Shown here one piece after another: positions 7,620 through 15,272 of a DNA stretch of 25,230 nucleotides. The translations under genes were made by a program, and so were the position numbers. This DNA comes from a virus. The stretch lies in IMG/VR virus record IMGVR_UViG_3300031974_002889, positions 1 through 25,230 of that record; one strand, 5' to 3'. How positions within the stretch are numbered: the first letter of the stretch is position 1; each line of letters opens with the position of its first letter. The notes under the pieces are model-generated. The model had not been told where the DNA came from and did not search any database. It saw only the letters and a program-made list of their open reading frames with translations.

Positions 7620-8164
7620 TATTTCCTAGTGTCGTTTTGAGGTCTCTTGTTTTTATTAGATAATTCAAGAAAGTTTCTCACAGCATCGTCTACTGTTCTG
7701 ATTTCCGATCCTCCGGCATCAGGATCTTTTTGGATGCCAGAAATCTTAAATACTTGATATGCTTGTACAAAACTTCTAACTCTTGAGACCGAAGAGGCAA
7801 GAATAGAAATATCTCCATCCTTTCTGAGTGTTAGGGAATTACCAGTAATTGCTTTATATTCTTTTTGAAGAAAGTTTTTGATTTTGTTTATCATACTTTC
7901 CATTTCAGATTCAAAGCCACCAGCATAGATTTGTTTAAGCTTAATGTCTGCTTGGTAATCTATGCAAATTCGATCTCCCAAGAATTTTACCTTAAAGCCA
8001 TCCATAACGCGGCTATCCATTATAGGGCAGCCTTCTTCGCGAGCAAGACCAATGCGACGTTCTTCTCCATCATGAGAAAACCTTTTATCGTGAGCACCAT
8101 CATAAGCATTGGAAGCTGCTTGTGCAAGTCCTTGAATTATCTCTAAAATATTTGAATTAGCCAT
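7619..8164 (-). CDS. Conserved protein preceding TerL; small-terminase position (181 aa)
   Basis: I place the start at ATG 8164 (MANSNILEIIQGLAQ), which overlaps the end of the previous gene. The upstream extension of this frame to 8341 only shadows that gene. The 181-residue product includes ARLEE-type helices near the start, then a block with REEGCPIMDSRVMDGFKV and DRICIDYQADIKLKQ. The C-terminal half has a mixed fold with FLQKEYKAITG and SVSRVRSFVQAY. It sits directly before the large terminase, where T4 has the small subunit gp16 (about 164 aa), but I see no clear gp16 signature. Small terminase is the positional guess; a neck or virion protein is an alternative. Confidence 0.65.
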   Translation of the reverse strand: MANSNILEIIQGLAQAASNAYDGAHDKRFSHDGEERRIGLAREEGCPIMDSRVMDGFKVKFLGDRICIDYQADIKLKQIYAGGFESEMESMINKIKNFLQKEYKAITGNSLTLRKDGDISILASSVSRVRSFVQAYQVFKISGIQKDPDAGGSEIRTVDDAVRNFLELSNKNKRPQNDTRK

Positions 8165-8528
8165 TATTTGGTCTCCATCCTTTGTTCCATCTATCTTCGC
8201 GACCCTCAACCCATTGAATGTAGCATTTTTCGCAGCAATCAAACTTAGACATATAAACATCGTCGTTTGATTTAAAGGAATAAGTGTTACAAATCGGGCA
8301 TGAACGCTTCGATTCTCTTGTAAGTAGTTTCTTGGAAACAAAAACTCCGTTGACTAAAACCTCTGGTTGTTGGTCTTTGGAGTACTCTAATTTTTTCAAA
8401 CTACTTAAATATTGCTTTTCTTTCTCATCAGTCCAAGTGCCTTTTGGATTTTGCACTGTTTCTTCACCATATTTTTCTGCTATTGCCTTCTCTACTTTAA
8501 TAGCATAATCAGGGTCTTTACTCTTCAT
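8157..8528 (-). CDS. Zinc-ribbon protein upstream of the terminase (123 aa)
   Basis: A 123-residue protein with ATGA coupling to the gene before it. The first half is charged and helical (DPDYAIKVEKAIAEKYGEE). The second half carries CPIC and CCEKC pairs about 20 residues apart, which fit a zinc ribbon, followed by YIQWVEGREDRW. I recall close relatives in the same position before terminase genes in environmental T4-like phages, with no assigned function. DNA or protein binding during packaging is possible, but that is only an inference from the ribbon and the location. Confidence 0.7.
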   Translation of the reverse strand: MKSKDPDYAIKVEKAIAEKYGEETVQNPKGTWTDEKEKQYLSSLKKLEYSKDQQPEVLVNGVFVSKKLLTRESKRSCPICNTYSFKSNDDVYMSKFDCCEKCYIQWVEGREDRWNKGWRPNNG

Positions 8529-8938
8529 TTTACCGCCTTCATGATACTAATTGATGTAGCAACACCGGCGATAAATCCACCAGCGAGCCACCAAGAACTG
8601 CGATTAGGTTTAATCTGTTTTTGCAGTTCGGCTATCCTATCGTTCCTGATCTCTATAATATTGTTAAGTCTTTCGTCGGCTGCTTCGCATTTGGCCACTT
8701 GAAGATCAAGCTTATACTTCTCTTCTGCTTTTGTTCTGTTCTTGTGGTAGTCGATCTCAACATTGCACTGTTCTGCTTTTAGTCGATTATCAACAATCAG
8801 TTTATTAACCGCAGCATCGTTAAGTAATCTGCCGTCAAACGGGGCTTGTTGTCCTTTATTCAGTTTAATATACTTTGGCTCTTCTCCGTAAGCAGAATTA
8901 GACCAAGCAAACAGAAACCCTATCAAGAAATATTTCAT
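8525..8938 (-). CDS. Exported, membrane-anchored coiled-coil protein, spanin-like candidate
   Basis: This 137-residue protein begins with a signal peptide-like segment (MKYFLIGFLFAWSNSAYG, probable cut before EE at 19). The exported part holds QAPFDGRLL, a motif I know from small phage envelope proteins. A long charged helix follows (about 60-110), and a hydrophobic segment near the C-terminus (WWLAGGFIAGVATSISI). This plan would tether a coiled coil in the periplasm, as expected for a spanin-type lysis factor. There is no lipobox Cys, so it is not a standard o-spanin or u-spanin. ATG 8938 has a very good GGAGG site and is the first gene after the 8983-9011 promoter. Confidence 0.6.
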   Translation of the reverse strand: MKYFLIGFLFAWSNSAYGEEPKYIKLNKGQQAPFDGRLLNDAAVNKLIVDNRLKAEQCNVEIDYHKNRTKAEEKYKLDLQVAKCEAADERLNNIIEIRNDRIAELQKQIKPNRSSWWLAGGFIAGVATSISIMKAVK

Positions 8939-8982
8939 TTAACCTCCAGTAATGATAATCGGATTTATTTCGTTTAATTAAG

Positions 8983-9011
8983 ATTATAATACATTTTCAT
9001 GTATTTGTCAA
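8983..9011 (-). promoter_or_regulatory. Consensus sigma70-type promoter for the packaging/head operon
   Basis: On the minus strand a perfect TTGACA (9006-9011) is 17 bases from a perfect TATAAT (8983-8988). It lies in the 74-base gap before the lysis-type gene, and the -35 box begins one base after the preceding stop codon. About 38 bases of untranslated leader would precede ATG 8938. It reads towards terminase, portal and head genes. Host RNA polymerase should recognise it without a phage sigma factor. Confidence 0.85.
8989..9004. promoter_or_regulatory. Inverted repeat inside the promoter spacer (possible operator)
   Basis: The spacer between -35 and -10 contains a perfect 6-bp inverted repeat, ATACAT and ATGTAT, separated by four bases. 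A dyad here would place a repressor dimer directly across RNA polymerase. No repressor gene is visible in the window, so this is a candidate only. Confidence 0.4.
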
Positions 9012-9012
9012 G

Positions 9013-9420
9013 TTATTTATCAACTTTTTTTATACCAAGTTCTTGCTCCAAGATCCTATCAATCTCGTCTGGATCGTTCTTTGCTTTCTTGGCGAGAGCT
9101 TTGATTTCTTCTTTTCTAGATCGTGTGATGTTTAGTTTGTCTTTCTCATACCTCTCTTCGATCTTCCTTACAGCATCAGAGTATCTCTTGTTGGCTTCTT
9201 CTCTCTTTTGGATTTCAAGCTCGTGAGATCTCTCAATTGCTTCTTTTTCTTTCTTCCAGTCATCTCTTGCTTGATCTGCTTCTAGTTTAACCTTGGCGGC
9301 ACCCTTGCGACCGAGAGAGTAAACAAAAATCAAAACAGAAAAAGCAAGAAGCCATCGCCAATGGTTTTTACACCAGGCGACGGCAAGTCTTGCATATTTA
9401 ATAATGGTGAGCCAAGTCAT
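9013..9420 (-). CDS. Membrane-anchored coiled-coil protein, i-spanin-like candidate
   Basis: A 135-residue protein with one N-terminal transmembrane helix (about residues 20-37, WRWLLAFSVLIFVYSLG) flanked by positive residues. It is followed by an unbroken charged coiled coil to the C-terminus (KKEKEAIERSHELEIQKREE and onward). An N-terminal anchor with a periplasmic coiled coil is the topology of Rz-type inner-membrane spanins, and length is in their range. The next gene downstream is another membrane coiled-coil protein. A membrane protein with two hydrophobic segments lies two genes upstream, so this could be part of a lysis cassette. No endolysin is seen here. ATG 9420 has AAGGA upstream. 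The assignment is topological, not by homology. Confidence 0.6.
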   Translation of the reverse strand: MTWLTIIKYARLAVAWCKNHWRWLLAFSVLIFVYSLGRKGAAKVKLEADQARDDWKKEKEAIERSHELEIQKREEANKRYSDAVRKIEERYEKDKLNITRSRKEEIKALAKKAKNDPDEIDRILEQELGIKKVDK

Positions 9421-9432
9421 TTGTCTTCCTTA

Positions 9433-9891
9433 TTATTTATTAAGCCCTGCTCTCTGTAATAGGGGACTTACTATTTCTTCTCCCAGTTTGTCTATGACAA
9501 ATGCCTCTACATCCCTTCTTAAGAGATCAGCGTCTTTGTCTTTTGCCATGTAAAGCAACAAATTCATCATTGCTTCTGGGTTTTCCTGGGCCTTCTGAAT
9601 TTCTCGGAGAACTTTTTTGGCGGCTGCCCGGATTTCTCCTGGTCCGTGTCCAGAAGCTTGATCTGGATTGTTCAAATAGTAAGCTATTTTACCATTGCTG
9701 TCTTCCAAATCTTTAAGGATAGCATTTACTATCATGGTGGCACCGGAGACTTTGGTGTCACCTTGTTTTCCTAGGTAGTTCATTATAGCAGCTTTATTAG
9801 TATTGAGAAGCCATGTGAAGCCCTCTTTAAGCATCAGTTTATCAAGTTCTTCCTTGATCATTCTTTTTAATGTTTTAGTTGTTAATTTCAT
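9433..9891 (-). CDS. Tagged protein, candidate internal head protein (152 aa)
   Basis: The N-terminus, MKLTTKTLKRMIKEELDKLM then LKEGF, matches the shared tag on proteins at 22149, 22526 and 22894. L-K-E followed by G at 21-24 fits the gp21-type cleavage rule. After the tag the protein is mainly helical, with conserved-looking GDTKVSGATMIVNAIL, GHGPGEIRAAAKKVL and a C-terminal domain VEAFVIDKLGEEIVSPLLQ. It is not strongly basic, unlike the other tagged proteins. I do not recognise the mature part. It lies among envelope-protein genes, far from the other tagged genes. ATG 9891 follows a GGAG site overlapping the previous stop. Confidence 0.65.
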   Translation of the reverse strand: MKLTTKTLKRMIKEELDKLMLKEGFTWLLNTNKAAIMNYLGKQGDTKVSGATMIVNAILKDLEDSNGKIAYYLNNPDQASGHGPGEIRAAAKKVLREIQKAQENPEAMMNLLLYMAKDKDADLLRRDVEAFVIDKLGEEIVSPLLQRAGLNK

Positions 9892-9893
9892 TT

Positions 9894-10220
9894 TTATTCT
9901 CCATATTTATAAGTCTTCACGGCATCAATAACAGATTGACCGCCAACATAAATAATCGCGATTAATCCCCAAGTTTCAGCATCCAATTCAGAAAGAGCCA
10001 ACAAAGCAGTTGCTGTTGAAAAGACAAGAAGCTTACGAGACACAAGCTTTCCGAGAACAGTATCAATCCAGCCAAGCTTACCTTCACTGGTTACTTCCCC
10101 TTGGCTATCAGCACAGCAAGCACAACCGCCCTTACAGCATTGTAGCTTACACTGACATCCTTCTTTGCAGCACTCTGCTCCACAGCATTCTTTATTTTCG
10201 ATATCTGGTTGGTTACTCAT
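9894..10220 (-). CDS. Cys-rich metallothionein-like head fused to a holin-like membrane domain
   Basis: This 108-residue protein has two parts. Residues 12-36 hold 11 Cys, in CC and CxC pairs separated by Gly, Glu and Lys (ECCGAECCKEGCQC then CCKGGCACC). This is a metal-cluster composition like metallothioneins. After a short linker, residues 60-100 have two hydrophobic segments with a small turn (RKLLVFSTATALLAL and WGLIAIIYVGG), which resemble small phage holin-like or membrane proteins I know from marine phages. ATG 10220 is preceded by AAGGAGG. It is the first gene after a terminator and precedes possible spanins, so holin is the best guess. The Cys domain could bind metal or form disulfides. 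Confidence 0.65.
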   Translation of the reverse strand: MSNQPDIENKECCGAECCKEGCQCKLQCCKGGCACCADSQGEVTSEGKLGWIDTVLGKLVSRKLLVFSTATALLALSELDAETWGLIAIIYVGGQSVIDAVKTYKYGE

Positions 10221-10242
10221 TATTGATCCCTCCTTAAATAAT

Positions 10243-10276
10243 AAAAAAACCTATCTAGTTTTATAAACTAAATAGG
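10243..10276 (-). terminator. Terminator after the SbcD-SbcC fusion gene
   Basis: On the minus strand a 12-bp stem with one mismatch (CCTATTTAGTTT with AAACTAGATAGG, 3-base loop) is followed by seven T. It lies directly after the stop of the fused nuclease gene and ends the leftward repair and replication unit. Confidence 0.8.
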
Positions 10277-10286
10277 CTATTATTAT

Positions 10287-13200
10287 CTAAATACTTACAT
10301 TCGCATATCCATTATCTTTCTGAATATCTATCGTCATATCAACGACATCTTTAAGAGAATCTAAATGAGAAATCAGAATAACTGTTTTGAATTGATTCTT
10401 GATAAGTCTCAACAAGTTTGTGAATCCTTCCATGTGATCTTGGTCTAAGGCAGTAGCCGGCTCATCAAGAATGAATAATTCTGATTTTGGCAGATTAGTG
10501 ATCGAGATCAGAGCCAATCGGATAGCCATAGAGGCGAGAGTTTTTTCTGCTCCTGAGCCCATGGACAAAGGCCGTGGATCATAAGAGGGATGCTTAATCA
10601 TAATATCTAAGTTTTTAGCATTATTGATGAAGAATACTTCAAAGTCAACGATATTCTCTAATACTTTGGAAATCTCCTCATTTAACAAAGGAAGCCGCTT
10701 CTTGATAATAGTATAAGGAATTCCGTTAGGATGCATACACTGCATGAATAAATCATAAGCAATCCAGCCTTTTTCGATATCTTCCATCTCTGCTTTGCCT
10801 TCTTGCAAGGATTTAAGAATTTGCTTTGTGGCACCCTCTTCCACCAAAAGGTTTTGCAGTTTGGTTCTGCATTTATCAAGTTTTGCTTCTTTTGAAGATA
10901 GCGAAGATTCTAATCCCGTTCTCTCTCTTAGCAGAGTTTCTAGGTTTTCAATTGCTTCACGGTTTTCCTCATACTCTTTAATTTTCAGACCAAGATCTTC
11001 TATTTCTTTGGCTAGAAGTTTTGATCGATCAACATTTGAAGAATGTTTGAGGGTCTTCGTTTCAACTAGTCTCTTGTGTGTTTCAACTCCACGACTTAAA
11101 TCTTCATACTTACTAATCTGATCTGTTACTGAATCGATGTCTAAATGCCTCAAATCTGATAATAAATCAACTTTCATGCTATCGAGGTTGGCTAACTGGT
11201 CTAAGACCTGAGGTAAAGAATTTGAGGCTTTTTGGGCATCTTTGACAAACTTATTGTCACAACAGTATTGACAGTTTGGATCATACTTGTGGTTATGAAG
11301 CATTTTCATTTTCTTTTCTAGGGAACTCTTTTCTCGTAATAAAGAAGAGCGAGTTTGGTCTAGTTTTTGAATTTGAGCCTGAATAGAGTCATATTCTGCT
11401 TTTTTGTATTTCAATGATTCTAAGTCAATAGATCTAAGTTCCTCTGATATTGAAGAAAGTCTTTCTTTTGATTCTTGTATTTCAGAAAACAAACCTAAGT
11501 TACTTTTCATTAAAATAGTTTTATCTCTCTGCTTTTGTGTAAGAAGCATATTGACTTGGTCAATGTTGATTATCTCTGCTGGTATATTAGCAATCTGTGT
11601 TGTTATAATATCCAGTTCCTGCTTGATAGCATCAAGTTGTGTTGATAAAGTATCACACAAAGAGTTCTGGATTTGTCGGTCTTCTTCAATTTCTTGGAGA
11701 ATCTCTTCGTTCTTTGTTATTTGCTTGTCCCACTGTTTCTCTTGCAATCTCTTGATAACACCCCGCATCTCAGCAGCATCTTTTTTAGCTAGTTTGAATT
11801 TGCTATCAAAGATTTCAAGATCAAGGAATTTGGCAAGAATCTCTTTACGCTTAGTTGAACCTTCTTTAACAAAAGAGAGAGAGTCAAGTTGGCTCGACAT
11901 GGACGTCAGGAGGAAGTCATCTATGGTTCCAAACCTTTTACGAATATTAGCATCTGTTTCGTTCCGGGTGGTTCCATTCAAACTTTCGTCTTCTGATATT
12001 AAAGAAAAGTCTAGATCAATTCTTGCTTCCTGAGTCTCTCTGCCTTTTAATCTTTTTGTGTATTTTTCTATGTTTCGGCAGATTTGATAGGTCTTATCTC
12101 CAACTTCGATTTGAACTTTACCCTTGGCTCTCTCTCGATTTTGGTTAACTATGTGTACGTTCTTTCGCTCTCCTTTCGAGGTTGTATTAAACAATGTGAA
12201 TAGAAGGCTGTCAACAATACTAGACTTACCGGAATAGTTGCGACCGAAGATACCAACAAGCCCGTTGAGTTTCTCAAAATTGATTTTATTCTTTTCTCCG
12301 TAATTAAACAGGTTGTCCCACTCTGCTTCTTTGATTTTCCAAACGACATTTCTTGTAACCTCCTCATTCTGTTGTGCGATGATATCGTACTTCTTATTGT
12401 GTTCTAAGACCTTTGAAATTACACTTTCGTCCAATTCCATTCCCGATAAATAGTCTCTTATGTAGCTTTCTTGCACTGAAAGGTCTCGCATGTTCTCTTT
12501 TAGCACAACATTTGAATAGTTTCCGTCATTTGAGGAGAAAGACTCTTTGCCGTTGATAGTGGTTATTGAGAAAGGCTTCCAGTGAATCTCTGCATATGAT
12601 CGAGCTTTTCGGAGCTTATCAGAAGGCAGGTTAGTTGTTGAAACTAATCGCAATCGACAGTTTCTAGGCACATGTATATCCTTTGGAACTGATCCGTCTT
12701 TCTCAAGCTTCACGGTTATGAAAGGACGAGGATTAGAAAGATACTTCTTTTTAACTGCAAACTTATCCTTTGATTCAATCTCCCAAAGAAGATAACCTTT
12801 AAGAGCAGATTCGCTGAACTTTTGCTGAATCAAGCTACCAGAGTAACGGACTCTTCCTTCGGAATCCAACTCCTGTTGACGATGAATGTCACCAAGCATA
12901 GCATAGTCAAAGTCTTTGAAAATGCTTATGTCGTCATCGCCTTGATCCATGGTCCAGTTGGCTCCGGTCTTGGACCCCATCATGGCACCGTGATACAGGG
13001 CCACATTAACAATGTTCGGGTTTGTTGGCTTAACCCAGTTATCCCGATCAAAGATAGAGAGAACATTGAAGCACAATCCGTCTTCTGGCTGGAATTCACC
13101 AGAGTCTTTTAGATAAATAAGATTAGGGTGTTTGAGGGCATTAACAATCGGAGTTATAGCATCCTGGCGGTCTTCGTTCTTCAAGTTGCCATCATGATTA

Positions 13201-13436
13201 CCTGCGATTATAATTGTTGGTGCTACATTCGCCAAGCCAATAAGAAACTCAGTGCATAACTGAAAATACTCTGGACTTAGCTGGGTCTTGGTGTGAGCGA
13301 TGTCTCCACAGACAGTAACATAGTCTACTTGCTCTTCAAGCAAAGACTCATACATTTTTTTGAAAACTACACGATACTCTTCGTGATATTTAAGGTTGCG
13401 AATGTGAATGTCCGCCATGTGTGCTATTTTGTACAT
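10287..13436 (-). CDS. Single-chain SbcD-SbcC (gp47-gp46, Mre11-Rad50-type) fusion
   Basis: One uninterrupted 1049-residue frame joins a nuclease and an ATPase that are normally separate. The N-terminal metallophosphoesterase has DIH (8-11), GDIAH (44-48), GNHD (79-82), a YHG His and GDIH (182-185). The ATPase follows with Walker A GRNYSGKS (398-405), a long coiled coil, a zinc-hook CQYC (722-725) and a second coiled coil. Signature SMGSGAEK (958-965), Walker B LFILDEP (987-993) and a SH switch complete it. T4 gp47 plus gp46 total about 900 aa. I start at ATG 13436, preceded by GGAGG, rather than 6 codons upstream. The expected role is processing DNA ends for recombination-dependent replication and host DNA degradation. 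Confidence 0.93.
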   Translation of the reverse strand: MYKIAHMADIHIRNLKYHEEYRVVFKKMYESLLEEQVDYVTVCGDIAHTKTQLSPEYFQLCTEFLIGLANVAPTIIIAGNHDGNLKNEDRQDAITPIVNALKHPNLIYLKDSGEFQPEDGLCFNVLSIFDRDNWVKPTNPNIVNVALYHGAMMGSKTGANWTMDQGDDDISIFKDFDYAMLGDIHRQQELDSEGRVRYSGSLIQQKFSESALKGYLLWEIESKDKFAVKKKYLSNPRPFITVKLEKDGSVPKDIHVPRNCRLRLVSTTNLPSDKLRKARSYAEIHWKPFSITTINGKESFSSNDGNYSNVVLKENMRDLSVQESYIRDYLSGMELDESVISKVLEHNKKYDIIAQQNEEVTRNVVWKIKEAEWDNLFNYGEKNKINFEKLNGLVGIFGRNYSGKSSIVDSLLFTLFNTTSKGERKNVHIVNQNRERAKGKVQIEVGDKTYQICRNIEKYTKRLKGRETQEARIDLDFSLISEDESLNGTTRNETDANIRKRFGTIDDFLLTSMSSQLDSLSFVKEGSTKRKEILAKFLDLEIFDSKFKLAKKDAAEMRGVIKRLQEKQWDKQITKNEEILQEIEEDRQIQNSLCDTLSTQLDAIKQELDIITTQIANIPAEIINIDQVNMLLTQKQRDKTILMKSNLGLFSEIQESKERLSSISEELRSIDLESLKYKKAEYDSIQAQIQKLDQTRSSLLREKSSLEKKMKMLHNHKYDPNCQYCCDNKFVKDAQKASNSLPQVLDQLANLDSMKVDLLSDLRHLDIDSVTDQISKYEDLSRGVETHKRLVETKTLKHSSNVDRSKLLAKEIEDLGLKIKEYEENREAIENLETLLRERTGLESSLSSKEAKLDKCRTKLQNLLVEEGATKQILKSLQEGKAEMEDIEKGWIAYDLFMQCMHPNGIPYTIIKKRLPLLNEEISKVLENIVDFEVFFINNAKNLDIMIKHPSYDPRPLSMGSGAEKTLASMAIRLALISITNLPKSELFILDEPATALDQDHMEGFTNLLRLIKNQFKTVILISHLDSLKDVVDMTIDIQKDNGYANVSI

Positions 13437-13627
13437 GTTTCCTCCATTGTACATTTTTCAATCCAATCAGGAAATACATAAATTTTTTCTGATGGACTAG
13501 AAACTACTAAAACAGTTGTTTGTTTGTTTATTGATGTTATAATAAATGCGGTGTCCATTAGAGAGAACCACATAGTTGAATTAAGGCATTTTTCGTTAAG
13601 ATAAACAAGATCTCCTACCTTAAACAT
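13424..13627 (-). CDS. Small VGDLV-family beta-barrel protein (67 aa)
   Basis: A 67-residue protein starting MFKVGDLVYL, the signature of a small family present six times in this window. The pattern of short hydrophobic strands (AFIITSIN, TTVLVVSS, IYVFPDWIEKC) suggests a small SH3-like or KOW-like barrel. It is coupled by TAATG to the Smr gene before it and overlaps the fused nuclease gene by 13 bases. The function is unknown. Nucleic-acid or protein binding would fit the fold but is not shown. Confidence 0.7.
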   Translation of the reverse strand: MFKVGDLVYLNEKCLNSTMWFSLMDTAFIITSINKQTTVLVVSSPSEKIYVFPDWIEKCTMEETCTK

Positions 13628-13878
13628 TATTCTTTCCTATAAATTCTGATATAGCCATAAGTTCCTGTTATTCCTCCGACATTATAGTGTAGTCTATATT
13701 TGTCGATGATCTCAGTTACAATTTCTTTCATTTTTGATGAGTTGCCGGTAATGATATACATATCATGTCCGTAATGATCGTTCAAGAAACGATGACATTT
13801 CGTGACAACTTCTTCATAATTTGATCCGTGAAGATCAAGTGTTCTAAAATTATGAATTCCAAAACCTTCGTTGCTCAC
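13627..13878 (-). CDS. Stand-alone Smr-domain protein
   Basis: This 83-residue protein is a single Smr domain, the unit at the C-terminus of MutS2. It has LDLHG (14-18), a helix (YEEVVTKCHRFLND), the central strand and loop IITGNSSKMKEIV (42-54) in place of the more usual THGxG, and the last strand GYIRIY (75-80). Smr domains nick DNA or RNA in several proteins and act in recombination control or ribosome rescue. The start is GTG at 13878 inside an ATGTGA overlap with the nuclease gene, with AGGAGG 5 bases upstream. The altered THG motif leaves catalytic activity uncertain. Confidence 0.8.
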   Translation of the reverse strand: MSNEGFGIHNFRTLDLHGSNYEEVVTKCHRFLNDHYGHDMYIITGNSSKMKEIVTEIIDKYRLHYNVGGITGTYGYIRIYRKE

Positions 13879-13891
13879 ATTATCCTCCTTA
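13875..13891. repeat. Downstream copy of 17-base junction repeat flanking the nuclease gene
   Basis: TCACATTATCCTCCTTA matches the sequence at 15269-15285 at 15 of 17 positions. On the coding strand it encodes RRIM, the stop, an AGGAGG site and the GTG start of the next gene. The two copies bracket the nuclease gene exactly. Confidence 0.6.
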
Positions 13892-15272
13892 TTTTTTTAT
13901 AGTTTTTATTCCATTTAGGTGTTGAAATGGGGCACTCTATTTTCTTCCTAATTGCATTAATAAATTCTTGCTTTAACACCTCGGCTCCGGACCTGTGGTT
14001 GCTAAACTTAGTAGCGTTAAAAGTCCAATAAATAAGCCCTCTTTGTTGAATAAGGAAGCACTTTATTTTATCTCTTTCAATAACTTTTTCATAAGTTATT
14101 TGTCCACCCCAATAATCTATGGGCTTATAATGTTGGGCTCCCTGAAACTCGACTGCCAACCCAAGATCTTCATTATAACAATCAATTTCAAGTTGACCAC
14201 CTGTTTTGTGGTTTTTTAACCATTTGGGATAACAAGACGGAAAAGGTACTTGAAAAAATTCCTCTAACGCTTCTCTAAGGATAGCTTCTTTTAAGCGACC
14301 AGTGCCGCATGTTGGGCACCGCTTACCAGAAAGAAAATTGCTTAATTTAACACGATATGGCTGATGTCCGTGATCGCATTTAACAATAATATAATCATCT
14401 GATTTGACTTTTTTTATCTTGCCATTATTTGGAAGATCTACCAGAGTATAGCCGGCACCTTCAATTATTTCTTTGACATCAGTTTGGCTTCTAGAATTTT
14501 TAAAACTAAAACAATTATTACAAATAACCCCACTTGAGTTTTCAGCACGAAGTTTACGTTTTATTAATCTTAGTTTTTTGGTCTCTATTGTATCGCACTT
14601 TTTGCATTTGTAAGTTACATAGTCTTCATTCCAGACGACATCAATTGGGTTTTCCGGCAATTTTATTATTTCGACCTGCTTTTCGAGCAGTCTTTCTAAT
14701 CCTATAGAAGTCTCTGAACTGTGTGTTCTAGAGCACATTCCACACCATCTGTTATTTACTTTAATGGTTCTCCATTTAGGTGTCCATGTTTTTTCACAAC
14801 TCTCACATTGGACCTTTATCCTGTGTTCTGTCTGGATGTACGACTTGCCGCCATTCATTGAATCAACCAAAATGCCGCCTCGATTTTTTAATTCTTGTTT
14901 TACAAACTCTACCGAATCTGATTGCCTTTCTTTGAAGCACTCATGGCAGCCTTGTTTCTTGGATGTGTGAGCGGCTGGGGTTTTGAAGAAAGGGCCATGC
15001 TTTGGGCAAATAATTTTAACAGGCTTAGAGTTTTTTATGTATTCAACTTCAGAATAATCATAAAAGTTATTATGAACCATGTTGGCTTTTTCAATAAATG
15101 TTTCTTGCCGTGTAAATCGATTTTCTTCTTGTGCTATTTCTTTTTCTTCAGTCGACAGTGTAGAACACTTTTTACATTGATTCCTATATGTACCTCTGTC
15201 TCTTCTTAAGTGGAAATATTCCGCAGTCGCAGGAAATGTTTCTCCGCATTTTGTACAAGTCTTCTCATTCAC
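13875..15272 (-). CDS. Multi-zinc-ribbon Vsr/EDxHD-like nuclease, probable homing endonuclease
   Basis: This 465-residue protein has a string of CxxC pairs (6/9, 33/36, 110/113, 156/159, 177/180, 223/226, 251/254, 319/322). It also has a FIEKANMVHNNFYDYSEVEY module, typical of phage and viral homing-type proteins. The C-terminal 330-430 looks like a Vsr or PD-(D/E)XK nuclease: a helix with Glu335, QLEIDCYNEDLGLAVEFQG with acidic 362, 364 and 375, then QHYKP and a DKIK segment. The zinc ribbons probably read DNA. Start is GTG 15272 with AGGAGG 5 bases before it, inside ATGTGA of the primase gene. Position between two replication genes and the repeated junction suggest insertion as a selfish gene. 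Confidence 0.75.
   Translation of the reverse strand: MNEKTCTKCGETFPATAEYFHLRRDRGTYRNQCKKCSTLSTEEKEIAQEENRFTRQETFIEKANMVHNNFYDYSEVEYIKNSKPVKIICPKHGPFFKTPAAHTSKKQGCHECFKERQSDSVEFVKQELKNRGGILVDSMNGGKSYIQTEHRIKVQCESCEKTWTPKWRTIKVNNRWCGMCSRTHSSETSIGLERLLEKQVEIIKLPENPIDVVWNEDYVTYKCKKCDTIETKKLRLIKRKLRAENSSGVICNNCFSFKNSRSQTDVKEIIEGAGYTLVDLPNNGKIKKVKSDDYIIVKCDHGHQPYRVKLSNFLSGKRCPTCGTGRLKEAILREALEEFFQVPFPSCYPKWLKNHKTGGQLEIDCYNEDLGLAVEFQGAQHYKPIDYWGGQITYEKVIERDKIKCFLIQQRGLIYWTFNATKFSNHRSGAEVLKQEFINAIRKKIECPISTPKWNKNYKKIRRIM

Noticed and set aside
8165-8341. Longer start for the 181-residue gene
   Set aside because: The extra 59 codons lie entirely within the zinc-ribbon gene in another frame, and ATG 8164 has the usual overlap with that gene's end.
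9904-9911. TATAAATA on the minus strand, identical to a T4 late promoter
   Set aside because: It encodes YKYG at the end of the Cys-rich protein and lies too close to the next ribosome site to leave a leader. No matching boxes are found before the other late genes, so chance is likely.
11404-12033. 209-codon plus-strand open frame opposite the SbcC part
   Set aside because: It mirrors the coiled-coil region of a well-supported gene and is rich in Ser, Ile and Leu as expected for an antisense reading; no start signals.
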